Source: Solen grandis (Eukaryota > Mollusca > Bivalvia > Adapedonta > Solenidae). Taken from it: a stretch of 64,000 bases of DNA. Under the pieces are notes generated by a model. It was not told the origin of the DNA, did no database searches, and worked only from the letters and a program-made list of their open reading frames with translations. Within the stretch, counting starts at the first letter, position 1, and every line of letters starts with the position of its first letter. Where the stretch lies: NCBI GenBank assembly GCA_021229015.1, contig CM037795.1:17484933-17548932 (forward strand), given 5' to 3'. Positions 44,601-53,985 of this stretch are shown piece by piece. The translations under genes were made by a program, and so were the position numbers.

Positions 44601-45606
44601 TAACACACTAGCTTTTAAACAGGTGTAGCCGGAAATTGATCCTAAGCCAATCCGATGTTGTAAAGATGTTTAAAGAGTATTTAGATGCCTGTTTGGATAC
44701 TTGAGTTTCCTTCCACGTAAAGGACCTTGCTAGCTCCACCAAGTGTTTACAAGAACTTCATGTGTGAGATCACTTTCTAATTATTATAAATTAAAGTTTT
44801 AAACTTAGGTTATGAACACTGTATATATGTTTGTGTACTTCACAGGACAACTGAGGTGAATCTGCTTGAGGTGAAGGCCATGGAGGCCAGCACAGAAGAT
44901 GAGAGGCTCAGTATCAAACTGCAGGCCGTGGAGATGCAAATACACCTGGTGAGTAGAGGTTCAGCTGGGGCTTGTCTGAGATGTGCAGGGTTTGATATTA
45001 GGTGAGGCTTGTCTAGGGTTAGGCTAGTCTGAAATGTGGGGTGGAGCTTGTCTGAGATGGGCAGGGTTTGATATTAGGTGAGGCTTGTCTAGGGTTGGGC
45101 TAGTCTGAAATGTGGGATGGGGCTTGTTTACAGGAATGGTTGTCAGTGGGGTGGGGCTAATGTTAATCTGGGCATGTCTTAGATGGACATGTCTGCATAT
45201 GCATTGTTTGGTACATGTAATGTCCCATTGTGTCACACCCAGTTTTATTAAAGATCTCTTTATATTGCTGAACCATATTAGTAGAGTAGGAGTATTACAT
45301 GTACTTTATTGATAGCTCTAGAGTAAGGTAACTTCATTCCTACATTTTGTAAATAAAAAAAATAAAAAAAATGGCATTACCAAATTTTCATTTCTGCCTT
45401 TGAAAGTTAAAAAGGCAACTTAAATAAATGCCAAACCCTGGTATTCAGTGTTTTGAGTATCCACTTATGTCATGATATGAATATGACATGATTTGAGTAT
45501 ATTTTTTGTTTTATAGAAACAACAAGAACTGGAACAGGCCCAGGCAGTCCAGAGGGCCCAGCTTCATGCTTCTGAGTATATGAAGCGCCAGCATCAGGAG
45601 GATTAG
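33291..45606 (+). CDS. RC3H: Roquin-like (RC3H) protein, C-terminal half, 10 exons, 5' partial
   Basis: Roquins are cytoplasmic RNA-binding RING ubiquitin ligases that promote decay of stem-loop-bearing mRNAs. Ten exons join in phase to 1,318 codons plus stop. Seen in order: a Pro/Met/Tyr-rich start (MMGPRYPMHHPMMYPYPAM), a Gln-rich region, thirteen 20-residue HWGQE repeats (about residues 463-728), a helical segment (SLYNLKERRDSLLAQLQELN), a Ser-rich region, EEDHIPFVEG followed by ISKFGPISR, and a C-terminal helix rich in Leu and Glu. The family call rests on DEIPFxxGxxISKxGxISR and the C-terminal helix as recalled from vertebrate Roquin-1. RING, ROQ and CCCH domains should precede this but are not in the window. 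Oddity: an in-frame TAA at 34856-34858 inside the repeats. Another Q-rich scaffold protein remains possible. Confidence 0.72.
34682..35476 (+). repeat. Coding tandem array, 13 units of 60 bp (20 residues)
   Basis: The units follow the pattern (P/S/T)YEDxxQSHWGQEGKxEKxx with a fixed 60-bp period. The first two units are identical or nearly so at DNA level; later ones drift mainly at the third base. Trp, His and Gln of the HWGQ core are kept in almost every unit, with exceptions QWGQ, HWSQ, HWGH and HWGP. One 15-bp insertion breaks the register between units 3 and 4 and contains the stop codon. Confidence 0.95.
36176..36256 (+). CDS. RC3H: Roquin-like exon B
   Basis: Acceptor tttgttacag, donor cat|gtaagt, 27 codons, phase 0 both sides. 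Reads YEKKEEGSDPISNPLIPIVP followed by EPNAQLH. Confidence 0.85.
36318..36488 (-). mobile_element. Hairpin MITE, copy 6, truncated
   Basis: Begins with TTAA and the normal terminus in reverse orientation but stops in the central palindrome, where it joins directly to the body of a SINE-like repeat. Confidence 0.9.
36489..36650 (+). mobile_element. SINE body fragment (first family)
   Basis: Matches the 18218-18380 body (ATAAGGGTAGTT, AATGTGACTGGGTGTGGTAT) and is fused to a truncated MITE at 36488. The tRNA head is missing. Confidence 0.75.
36805..37986 (+). mobile_element. Family H2 element, second full copy
   Basis: Starts AGCTCACCTGAGCACTTGTG, ends CAGGTGAGCG, then hairpin AGGGCCATCTTGGCCCT and CTTGT. 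The internal array differs from the 20.5-kb copy: about seven units of roughly 145 bp (GGTCACCAGGTCAAATC). Flanked by T tracts. Confidence 0.85.
38183..38310 (+). CDS. RC3H: Roquin-like exon C, helical segment
   Basis: Acceptor gctccacag, donor aa|gtaagt, phase 2 out. Reads RQSLYNLKERRDSLLAQLQE, a probable coiled-coil, then VAEDLPPLFK. Confidence 0.87.
38311..39470. other. Roquin-like intron between exons C and D
   Basis: AT-rich. The only structure is a direct 22-bp duplication of the acceptor region (39428-39470). Short open frames here have no recognisable product. Confidence 0.5.
39471..39697 (+). CDS. RC3H: Roquin-like exon D
   Basis: Acceptor catgtatag, donor cag|gtaaga, phase 1 out. 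Reads YSSVKLKESSAYKNTLKHP and GEIFERLGALSGVPPRSVND. A direct 22-bp duplication immediately upstream copies the acceptor (39428-39470). Confidence 0.87.
39910..39995 (+). CDS. RC3H: Roquin-like exon E
   Basis: Acceptor cgtgtttcag, donor aag|gtagtg, phase 0 out. Reads EGDSDQGLYKGQTERSAESR and ends REAQYDNHK. Confidence 0.85.
40498..41113 (+). CDS. RC3H: Roquin-like exon F, Ser/Thr-rich
   Basis: Acceptor atcttttcag, donor ttg|gtatgt, phase 1 out. Opens with SDWKCDEHDFPYWKDVTENL and continues as Ser, Thr, Pro and Tyr-rich low complexity, probably disordered. The donor is followed within 200 bp by the 49-bp intronic satellite. Confidence 0.88.
41307..42809 (+). repeat. Tandem satellite, 49-bp unit, about 31 copies, in a roquin-like intron
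   Basis: Units read ATCCTCTWATTGATTCATTT, TAAATTACAGCAATAAAA, YCATCTTATTT. Units are highly alike; common variants are CTTATTG or CTAATTG and AAATC or AAACC, which alternate in the middle of the array. Nearly every unit holds TTACAG followed directly by CAATAAA. Confidence 0.97.
42935..43068 (+). CDS. RC3H: Roquin-like exon G, IPF..ISK motif
   Basis: Acceptor gtatttccag, donor gag|gtaagg, phase 0 out. Reads SCEEDHIPFVEGAPTISKFG followed by PISRHAKAKQTT. This is the strongest evidence for the roquin family: the vertebrate protein has an acidic residue pair, IPF, ISK and ISR in the same order and spacing, as far as I recall. Confidence 0.87.
43306..43768. mobile_element. Long foldback element in a roquin-like intron
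   Basis: The ends CAGTGTGGCCATAC and GTATGGCCACACTG are perfect complements, and imperfect pairing continues through most of the 463 bp (for example AAAACTGCTGTAA and TTACAGCAGTTTT). It is flanked by A-rich tracts on both sides and has no open frame. Confidence 0.85.
44015..44178 (+). CDS. RC3H: Roquin-like exon H
   Basis: Acceptor acccctgtag, donor gtg|gtaagt, phase 2 out. Reads MMKTAPVTAVTPLSGPPLPN, SRFTQGGVSNMQMEEAAVPE and ends YEKSYSLW. Confidence 0.85.
44846..44948 (+). CDS. RC3H: Roquin-like exon I, start of C-terminal helix
   Basis: Acceptor tacttcacag, donor ctg|gtgagt, phase 0 out. Reads TTEVNLLEVKAMEASTEDER then LSIKLQAVEMQIHL, a helical segment comparable to the C-terminal helix of Roquin-1. 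Confidence 0.87.
44994..45120 (+). repeat. Tandem duplication of about 76 bp
   Basis: GATATTAGGTGAGGCTTGTC occurs at 44994 and 45070, and flanking GCTAGTCTGAAATGTGGG is also repeated. Confidence 0.88.
45517..45606 (+). CDS. RC3H: Roquin-like exon J, terminal coding exon
   Basis: Acceptor gttttatag, phase 0. Reads KQQELEQAQAVQRAQLHASE followed by YMKRQHQED and the stop TAG at 45604-45606. Confidence 0.88.
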   Translation, partial: KQQELEQAQAVQRAQLHASEYMKRQHQED

Positions 45607-46240
45607 AAGATTTATAATGCTCTCATGACACTAGAATTAACACTACCATAATATGAGGACATGCTAGGCTTCTTGTAGCATAAGCAGCAGGTTTGATAGA
45701 TGTATGACATGGAATGTCCCTATTAAATGTCATTATTCACAGGCACATAGAGTTCATTCCATGACGAGCAATCAGCCAGACTGATATGTAGGAGGTATGT
45801 AGTTCCCATGGCAACTGCTGTTAGGTATGGCCACAGTTATCAATGGTCCAGTTCCTGGAAAATATATTAAAGCAGTAGTACACAGGGATGAATGTAATTC
45901 AGTAAGAGTTAATTCCCCTGGAACAAAAACGAGCTTTGGGTTACTTCTTTGAATGTTTGCAGAAAATTGCCACCTTTTTTAATTATATTTTTATATTCAT
46001 GGGTTATTTGTACAGATTGTGAAATGAATTCTATCCATCTGATTATGGTTTGTAGTACAAGACAATTTTTTTGGTTAATATGTATATATTAATCTGCATA
46101 AGTGAAAAGACCATATTGGTCCTTTAGTACTTAAAGTGAATTTTTTGTAAACCGTTTGTTTCATTTGAGATCATGCTTTCTTTGGGTAAAACATTTGCTT
46201 AAGTATGTATTCTAAATAAAAGCATTTTAAGACAGTGTAC
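45607..46240 (+). other. Probable 3' UTR of the roquin-like gene
   Basis: Non-coding AT-rich sequence follows the stop codon up to the first canonical AATAAA. A longer UTR cannot be excluded because no cDNA evidence is available. Confidence 0.5.
46215..46220 (+). promoter_or_regulatory. Candidate poly(A) signal AATAAA
   Basis: This is the first AATAAA downstream of the roquin-like stop codon, about 610 bp away. A weak GT/T-rich stretch follows within about 100 bp. Confidence 0.45.
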
Positions 46241-48046
46241 AAAGTTTAAAGCTGTGGCATGTCACTATTTTCAATATACTTTAAAGAATTTTGAAGTGTA
46301 AATTTAAAAGGCTTGATCAGGCCTTTGTGTATATTGTTGAAAAACAATTGTGTTTTATGTATTTTCTTTTTTCTTTCTTTTTTTTGTAAATATAATGGTG
46401 TAAAAACTGTAAATAATAATTTTGTGTAGATAGATATTTCACATATGGCTAATAGAGTAATGAAACAAGTTGTTATAGACTTACTTTTTGAACTTAATTT
46501 ATGGTTCTTATATACATGTGTTTCATAAACTGTCTGTCTGTGTAACTCAGGATCTTAGACTAAGGTGTGAAGTTGGTATTTTTTCATAGATTTTATCTCT
46601 CTCACTTTCTCTCTCTCTCTTAGGAGAGTATTTAATCCAATGTTGGAAGCTGCAACGTTTGAAAAACAAAAGAGGCTTTATACATCATAACTTTTGAAGA
46701 ATTTCTCTGAAACCTGCATTATGATGAAATAGATTTAATCATTTAATTGTGGAGTAAGCTTTGTGATTCGGTATTATAGGCTGATAAATTTCTGAATTGG
46801 CTTCATACCTCCTTTTTTATTTTGAGGAGGGGTGGGTGCAAAAAAAACTTATTTTATGATGTAAGATGTTGTATTCATAATATTTACAGCACAGCCCAAT
46901 TTCAAAGAGAGAGAGAGAGAGAGAGAGAGAGAATGGAAAGGGGTGCATGTTAACAACAATTTAAATTAAAAAAAACAAAAACAGACTGGATAACTCGCAC
47001 TATTTAGCAACTATAACAGCATGTAACCAGTCTTTGTGAAATAATCATGTCCAAAGGATTTGTATACTTTTTTTCGTGAAGGTTTTACAGTTGTTTGTAT
47101 TGTTTCATTGTATTTAATGTATTTTAGCTTTTGTGATTTGGTCTTCACATTGTATATGATTTTCTTATCTCTTATCTAGTTTCTGTTTGAGAATGCAAAA
47201 GCCCAAAATGATTGGATTGCTTTTATATGTTAAAAAGCATTCAAGTATATCGGTATTGTTTAGTCCTGCAAGCAAGTCTAACTTGTGTTACTGTGTGATA
47301 TATGGTTGCAAACTGAATGAGTGATAAAAGGATTTTGCTAACATTTCTGCAGATATAGTGAATGAAATTAACTTATTTAATCTCTGTTATGAGAATTCTG
47401 TGCAATAGAATTCAGTTTTTTTAACTTTATTTTTTTAATTTTTCAGTTTACCTCCGCTTTACTTAATGAAAGTGGAGGTTTTACTATCTTTTCATATTGT
47501 TGAGTTACATCATCATACCAGTGGTTCTGAACACTGTCAGGGATAGTGCTCGTTTTTCCTTCAGTATTTGAGAAAGATTTGATTTTTTCCCCTCAAAGTT
47601 AACACAAAAAAGTATGCAATTTGATGAATTGTTGTTTCATAAAAAAGAATTATGATATGTCACTTTGGTCAAAGGTACAGTAAGATGCTGTTAGGTCTAA
47701 TGTACAATTGTCTATGAAACAAAAATTGGAAAACAGGATGTGTATACCAGGCAGGCTAGCAAGTACAGCTGACCTCTTACACAGATATAATCAGATATAA
47801 GTGCTGCAGGGTAAAGTCCCAGTATGGTTTAACTTAAAATTTACAAGAGAAAATATATTTTCACATATTTTGTTAGGGCAAAGCCTGAAATGATACTTAC
47901 TTAGCCACTAAAGTCCACACTGTGAATTATTTGTTAAAGGAAGACGGGAAATCCCTTGAAATCTGTAGATGTTCAGACTGGGAACTGTATGCAAATTTGG
48001 TGAAAAGTATTGAACAGGAGTGGCCGAGATTTAGCAGCAGGTTTAA
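46241..48046. other. Intergenic, no gene seen
   Basis: AT-rich, with a (GA)n run. It may include alternative 3' UTR ends of the roquin-like gene. No coding exon is supported. Confidence 0.5.
46905..46932. repeat. (GA)n microsatellite
   Basis: An uninterrupted GA run of about 14 units, 1.3 kb after the roquin-like stop. Confidence 0.97.
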
Positions 48047-48278
48047 CCCTTTCCCTCATAGAGGAAACCATGAAAAGTCCTATGCGAACAACATAAAACC
48101 AGATCAGCCTGCGAGTAACTCGCAGGCTGATCAGATTTTATGCTGTTCGCTGCTCCTCAGTGGTCCGGAAATGAGGATTTTGGAATTAAATTTGGAACGG
48201 TTTAACTGTTTTTTTGCAGATCAGGCTTTATGTGGTACCTACTGAGTGCGTCAAAATGAGTCTGTATGAGGGAAAGGG
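48047..48278 (+). mobile_element. TTAA-flanked hairpin MITE, copy 7
   Basis: Full length with TTAA on both sides; a few substitutions in the hairpin arms. Confidence 0.93.
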
Positions 48279-48744
48279 TTAAGGTAAAACCCCACTAATA
48301 CCCATTTTCCATATCTTGCCACTGGATGGAAATATTTCTATGAAACTTTGTTACTTTGAAGAAATCCAAAAATAAAAATGTTTCATCGAGAGTTTTTCCA
48401 GGTTTCATTAGATGAAGGGGAAATAATCTGTATTTAAGTTAGCATTGAAGTCTATGGGAAATATTCAATGTCTGTGAATATGAAAAACTGAATTTGTTTT
48501 TTCGAGGAAAACTCTCAGTAGAAAGATGCATTATATGATTCTGATTCATATTTCATGAACACATTGAAACCTTACCATAGGAAAATGGAGAAAATCACTT
48601 TTTTTGTACTTTCAGGGGAGATAACTCATGACAACAAAATTATAAAGGGGAGGTAAAAAAAAAGAATTTGCCTTTAAGATTTCCATGGTTTGACATTTTA
48701 AAAGCTTATATTGTGAAGTTATATGCATAGCTTTGATGGTTATT

Positions 48745-48905
48745 GTGGAGAGCAGCAGTCCAGTGGTAGGACACGCGATTCGTGATCGAGGGGTTCCGGG
48801 TTTGAGTCCTGCCAAGGACACTGCTAATTTCCTTGAACAAGAAATTTATCCTGCATTGTTTCACTTCACACAGGTGTAAATGGGTACCTACACTAAAAAG
48901 TTTGG
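48745..48905 (+). mobile_element. tRNA-derived SINE, second family
   Basis: Box A-like CAGTCCAGTGGTAGGA and box B-like GGGTTTGAGTCC are followed by CTTGAACAAGAAATTTATCC and AGGTGTAAATGGGTACC, a SINE body common in molluscan DNA as I recall it. Confidence 0.75.
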
Positions 48906-49906
48906 AAACATTTTTTCTATGCAAAGCTCCCCAGGTCTTTGATTAATAATTTGCTTTTCCAGTGTGTCGTACTACATTGGGAATATTTAAATAATAAGTT
49001 TGTAACTTATATTCTGTGATATGCGATTGATAAGAGTGGTATTTAACATTACATGTTTAATATTGATAAAACAGTCAAAAGTTAAGCAGTGTAAAACATA
49101 AAAACGGATCCAAAGTTGTGGATTAGAACCCGGTGATAGAAAGGGGGTGTTACTATTTAGTTAGAGCAAACATTTTTTTTTTTTTCCAAGGTGGATTTTG
49201 AATATATTAATAGAGCATTTCACTCAGAAATAAGACGTAATTTATCGAGCACTTCCCTAATCCCAAATCTACATGCTGGTGTAAGTTTCATAATTACATT
49301 GTTCAATGGGAAATAATCATTCAGTTAAAATCAGGGAATTATACCAGATAATACTGTCCCCAAGTGAAATGGTCTATTTTGATTTAACTATTATGTGACC
49401 ATTATGTTAATGGATTTAAAATCATTTATCTATGTCAAAACTTGAATCTTTTTGGTTATTAAATAAGATTTTGCAATCTCATTAAAATCAACTCTTTGTT
49501 TTAGCAGCAATACTATGCGTTAGGAAACTCTGACAACATCCTGTGAAAGGTTTTCTCAAGTCGACCTTTACACCATGAAAATTAATAAGAAAATGACATC
49601 CATTCAGAATGCCCATTTTAAATGAATTTGAGTTTGAAAATCGGAATACCCTGGTGATATGAGCAAAGTTGAAATTTCCATTTGCTGCCATTAACTTTTG
49701 AATACTTACGAAGTTACACCCAAGCATTTTGAAGCCAACAATTCTAATGGCCCATCAAAGGTCAATTTGAGTCGACCTTTAATGCGATGTTATCAGATCC
49801 TACCTTGAAAGCGTCAGTAAGGATATGATTTAAATGAGATCGAAGATTTTGTACATGTTTAAAGATACAGTGTTTAATTTTTATGACCCTACCAAAAATG
49901 GGGTAA

Positions 49907-50037
49907 TCCTCATTACCAGACCACTGAGGAGCAGCGAACAGCATAAAACCTGATCAGCCTGCGAGTTACTCGCAGGCTGATCTGGTTTTATGCTGTTCGC
50001 ATAGGTCTTTTCATGGTGTCCTGTATGAGGGAAAGGG
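49907..50037 (-). mobile_element. Hairpin MITE, copy 8, one end missing
   Basis: Reverse orientation. One terminus and the hairpin are present up to TTAA at 50038; the other third is missing. Confidence 0.9.
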
Positions 50038-51079
50038 TTAAATGGTCATGGAAAAAATTAGTTCAGGGTGAGTGAAAATTATTAATCAAGATCTTGACAA
50101 GGTGAGTGTATTTTGATATGGCATACTTTTGGAGAAAGTGAAAAAAGTCTTATTTTAGTCATATTGACTATCAAAGCATATCCATGATGAATTAAACAAG
50201 AAATGAAATAAGAGAATCTGAACAGTCTTTGAATTTAATATCTTTACTCAGAAAATTTAAGAAAAATTTGACTTGAAGTGTGAATCCAGGGTCCTGTTTC
50301 ACAAACAAACTTAATCGCAGGAAGGGCCAACCTGTGATAAAAAAAAAAAAAAATGACATAACATGTTACGAGTTTTATACATGGCATCTTTTAAATCCTC
50401 AAATATATAAAATTTGATTTTCCTGTAAGGAAAAAAATCTTTGTGCCATTTTGTTTCTGTTATTATCTATTTTATATTCTAAGAATATAGGTCCAAAGGA
50501 TGTTTTTTGATTCTGAATTTCTACCACTGCAAAAAGAAATACTGTTATATTAAAAAAGATATTAATGAACTGCAATGTGTTTGAGACAAACAATGTAGTC
50601 TGTAAATTTGAGAATTTTCCTCCTCAGTTGAATGAGGTATCAGAGAGATAGATTAGGTATATATGCATGTACATGTATGTTAGATTCTGTGAAGTTTTGT
50701 GATTCTGTGATTCATGTTTCTACACAATCACAAACAGGATATTATGCTATAAAAAGATGTCCTTGTTGTTCAGTCCTTGTTGTTCAAGGAAGATTTAAAT
50801 ATTCTGTGCTTGATTGGTTGATTTTTGTCTGTATGTTAAGTTTTTGCCACATTGATATGCATTTATACACCATGTAAGGCCTTCATAACAGCCATGGTTG
50901 ACTGGAAGCAATTCTTGGATTTGCAGTGTAACCTGCTGTGGATATTTCAGATGTTTACTTAAATATGTAAATTGAGCTATCAGATTAACCAATAGCTTCT
51001 TTTGGATGCCATGTGATCAGTGAATGGCGGGTTTTGCACAAAACAATACATTGGTTTGTGATTCTGGCGCCAGAGTTAA

Positions 51080-51319
51080 TCCTATACTTCATATAGACTC
51101 ATTTTGATGCACTTGGCAAACAGAGCAGACCCTGATTAGACAGCTTGTATTGGAGCTGTCTAATCAGGGTTTCCCCTGTTTGCTCATATAAAATTTAAGC
51201 TTAAGTTTTACACAGTCTGCATGGCAAAGAAAAATCTAATTTTATATGCTATTTAAAGCTCAGTCATTTAATATTCATCAAGTTATGAATTTGTACATGA
51301 ATATTTATGAGGTAAAGGG
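51080..51319. mobile_element. Second MITE family with central palindrome
   Basis: TTAA at 51076-51079, ends related to CCTATACTTCATATAG and TGAGGTAAAGGG. A central palindrome pairs CCCTGATTAGACAGC with its complement. Shares GACTCATTTTGA with the first family, so the two families may be related. Confidence 0.75.
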
Positions 51320-51347
51320 TTGATAAGGGTGAGTAAGCCTTTTTTTT

Positions 51348-51568
51348 CCCTTTACTTCATATAGACTCATTTTGATTTATTTGCAAGCAGAGGAGACCCT
51401 GATCAGACAGCTCCTACAGGAGCTGTTTGATCAGGATCACCTGTTTGCCCTTACAATATTGTATCTCAGTCTGTGTTGCAAAGAAAAATCCATTACTTGT
51501 ATTTCAAATAATATCTTAAGTTCAATAAAGTAATATCCATCAGGTCATAATGTATATATGAGGTAGGG
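51348..51568. mobile_element. Second MITE family with central palindrome, adjacent copy
   Basis: Starts CCCTTTACTTCATATAG and ends TATGAGGTAGGG before TTAA. The palindrome centres on CTCCTACAGGAG near 51417. It lies 28 bp after the copy at 51080-51319. Confidence 0.75.
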
Positions 51569-51631
51569 TTAATTGTAAGTAAAGACGGGGCTTGAGTTTA
51601 ACTGCAAAAATTCTGGAAAGGTGCATTTTAA

Positions 51632-51864
51632 CCTTTTCCTCATAGAAGAAACCATGAAAAGACCTATGCGAACAGCATAAAACCAGATCAGCCTGCGAGT
51701 AACTCGCAGGCTGATCAGGTTTTATGCTGTCCGCTGCTCCTCATTGGTCTGGAAATGAGGATTTTGTAATTAAATTTGGTAAAGTTTAACTGTGGTTTTC
51801 TGCAGATCAAGCTTTATGTGGTGCCTATTGAGTGTGTCAAAATGAGTCTATATGAGGGAAAGGG
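51632..51864 (+). mobile_element. TTAA-flanked hairpin MITE, copy 9
   Basis: Full length with TTAA on both sides; the left terminus is slightly altered. Confidence 0.92.
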
Positions 51865-52859
51865 TTAAGGTATATAGGAGTAGTGAACAATATAATTTTG
51901 ATCTGTGTACATTTGATTTGGTCTGAAGTTGATTGTCACTTTCTTGAAAGTGTTTGTTTGGTAAATTGTCAAAGGATCATGTTACTGACAAAGAAATAAC
52001 TGACAGTATTTCAAACTGAAATACAAATAAACTTTATAAAAAGATTACCTCAGTTTAAAGACCACATAACCATTCAAACCACAGTTAACAGGGCTTTTTT
52101 TTTTTCCATATCTTTAGCTAATTAGGCCACCTCTCTAACGGGTCCAGCTAAGTGCTGCCCCATGAATTGTTGGTTGTATTATTAGGGGTTTCTTGTATAT
52201 TTCTAGTCTTTTCTTCATATACATGTATATATGTGTTATTGTTGAAGTGATCTTTCCATGGTGTTATTAATTTCTTCACATATGTTCTTGTTTTATTTTT
52301 GTGATAAAAACTATGTGGTAATAACATAATGTCAGGCATCTCAACCTCACAAATGTTTAAGCATTGGCATTACACATCATGGTGCTCCTTTTTTCAAGGA
52401 ACACCTATTTTGAATTCACATCCATATGTTTAAACAGTGGTTAGTGCCAATAAAAACAAAATAGTTCTTATTTTGTCTTTGATATAATCATATTGATGGT
52501 GAACTTTATACAGAAATTGTAGTTCTGTTTTCTAGTTAGTCATTCTATTCTAAGACAAAGTGTATAATCCTGAACAAATAGTGAAAATTTAATCAAAGTT
52601 TAATTAGGGATACCATTGTCCAATGGTGGTGAATATGACAATGGATCTGAAGGTTGTGGTTTCAGATATTTGATGGGGGCAAGAATCTGGTGCAAAATAC
52701 TTGTCTAACCATTGGCACCATTAAGAAAGAGGGTATTTTTAATAGAACCTATATCCCATTCAACTTTTAAACAAATTTAAACACCCTAAAAAAGTATGTG
52801 ATGTATTTTTAGTTTGACTATTCGAAGAATATGAGAGCTGCAGTCATCCTTCTCTTGGT

Positions 52860-53340
52860 GTGGCATTGCAGCTTTTGGTTAAAGTTTTACATGTAATTTA
52901 CTATCAAGCTTGTATCTCAAGAACCATTTTCACGGTATCGACTTGAAAGTTTATGAATATGTTTAGGTGCATCAGACAACCAAGTTAGATAACTCTTGAC
53001 TGAATATATTACAAATTATGGCCCCTGTTTAACTTAGAAATTTTTGTAAAAGTTTTGCATGCAAGCTACTACCCAGCTTGTTTCTCAGAAATTGTTTATG
53101 GTATTGACTTGAAAGTTAATGAGTGTGTTTAGGGCATCAAAAACCCATGGAGGATCTCTTTGACTGAATTTAATACAAATTATGGCCCTTTTCTAACTTG
53201 CATATTTTAGTTAAAGTTTTGCATGCACAGTGTTATGCTTATGTCTCAGTAACTAGGCATGGAATTAATTTTAGATCTCATTAACATATTCTTGAGTATC
53301 AGACTTTCAAGTTATATCACTTTTGACTATTATTATATGC
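52860..53340 (+). repeat. Dispersed repeat with about 170-bp internal units
   Basis: Three imperfect units with GTTAAAGTTTTGCATGCA, TCGACTTGAAAGTTTATGA and ACAAATTATGGCCC, related to the array at 7075-7560. Confidence 0.75.
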
Positions 53341-53690
53341 AGGGTTTGTGAAGGGCAAGAACTGAATTAGATTTCATTTAATTTACCAACAAGCATTCCG
53401 AATAGTCTAGCATGCTGTCCTATGTTTGTTCTTGTTTTTATTTCCATGAAATCTAAGGTAATGGTTATTTTTTTCATAATTTGCACTTTGTATGAATTCA
53501 GGTGTAATAAATAATAAACAATTGTATTTGACAAGATATTGGCATAGGTTCTATTATTGAACTAGGACTTTGTGTCAGTTCATTTAATATTGTAAATGAA
53601 TTAAAACATTCAGGAGATGATGAAGGAGTTATGGTGAAAATCTTGAACAGAATTGATCTCTGCTTAGTGAAGTTAATGTAATGTAACAAA

Positions 53691-53985
53691 GATCAGCTGA
53701 TGTATGCTGATGCTAAGATCAGCTGATGTATGTTGATGCTAAGATCAGCTGATGTATGCCAATGCTAAGATCAGCTGATGTATGCCAATGCTAAGATCAG
53801 CTGATGTATGTCAATGTAAGATCAGCTGATGTATGCTGATGCTAAGATCAGCTGATTTATGTTGATGCTATGATCAGTTTTAAGATCATCTGAAACATGT
53901 TGATGCTAAGATCAGGTGAAGCCATATTTATGTTAAAATCAGCTGATCCTTGTTTTGATCAGCTGAACCCTGTAGATGCTAAGAT
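53691..53985 (+). repeat. Tandem repeat, 26-bp unit with palindrome ATCAGCTGAT
   Basis: GATCAGCTGATGTATGYYGA starts at 53691, 53717, 53743, 53769, 53795, 53820 and 53846, then degrades. Each good unit contains CAGCTG, an E-box sequence. Confidence 0.93.

Noticed and set aside
1..45606. A single cadherin-roquin fusion gene
   Set aside because: No splice link can be traced across the N gap, and both proteins lack essential parts exactly there, so a missing or misjoined region is more likely.
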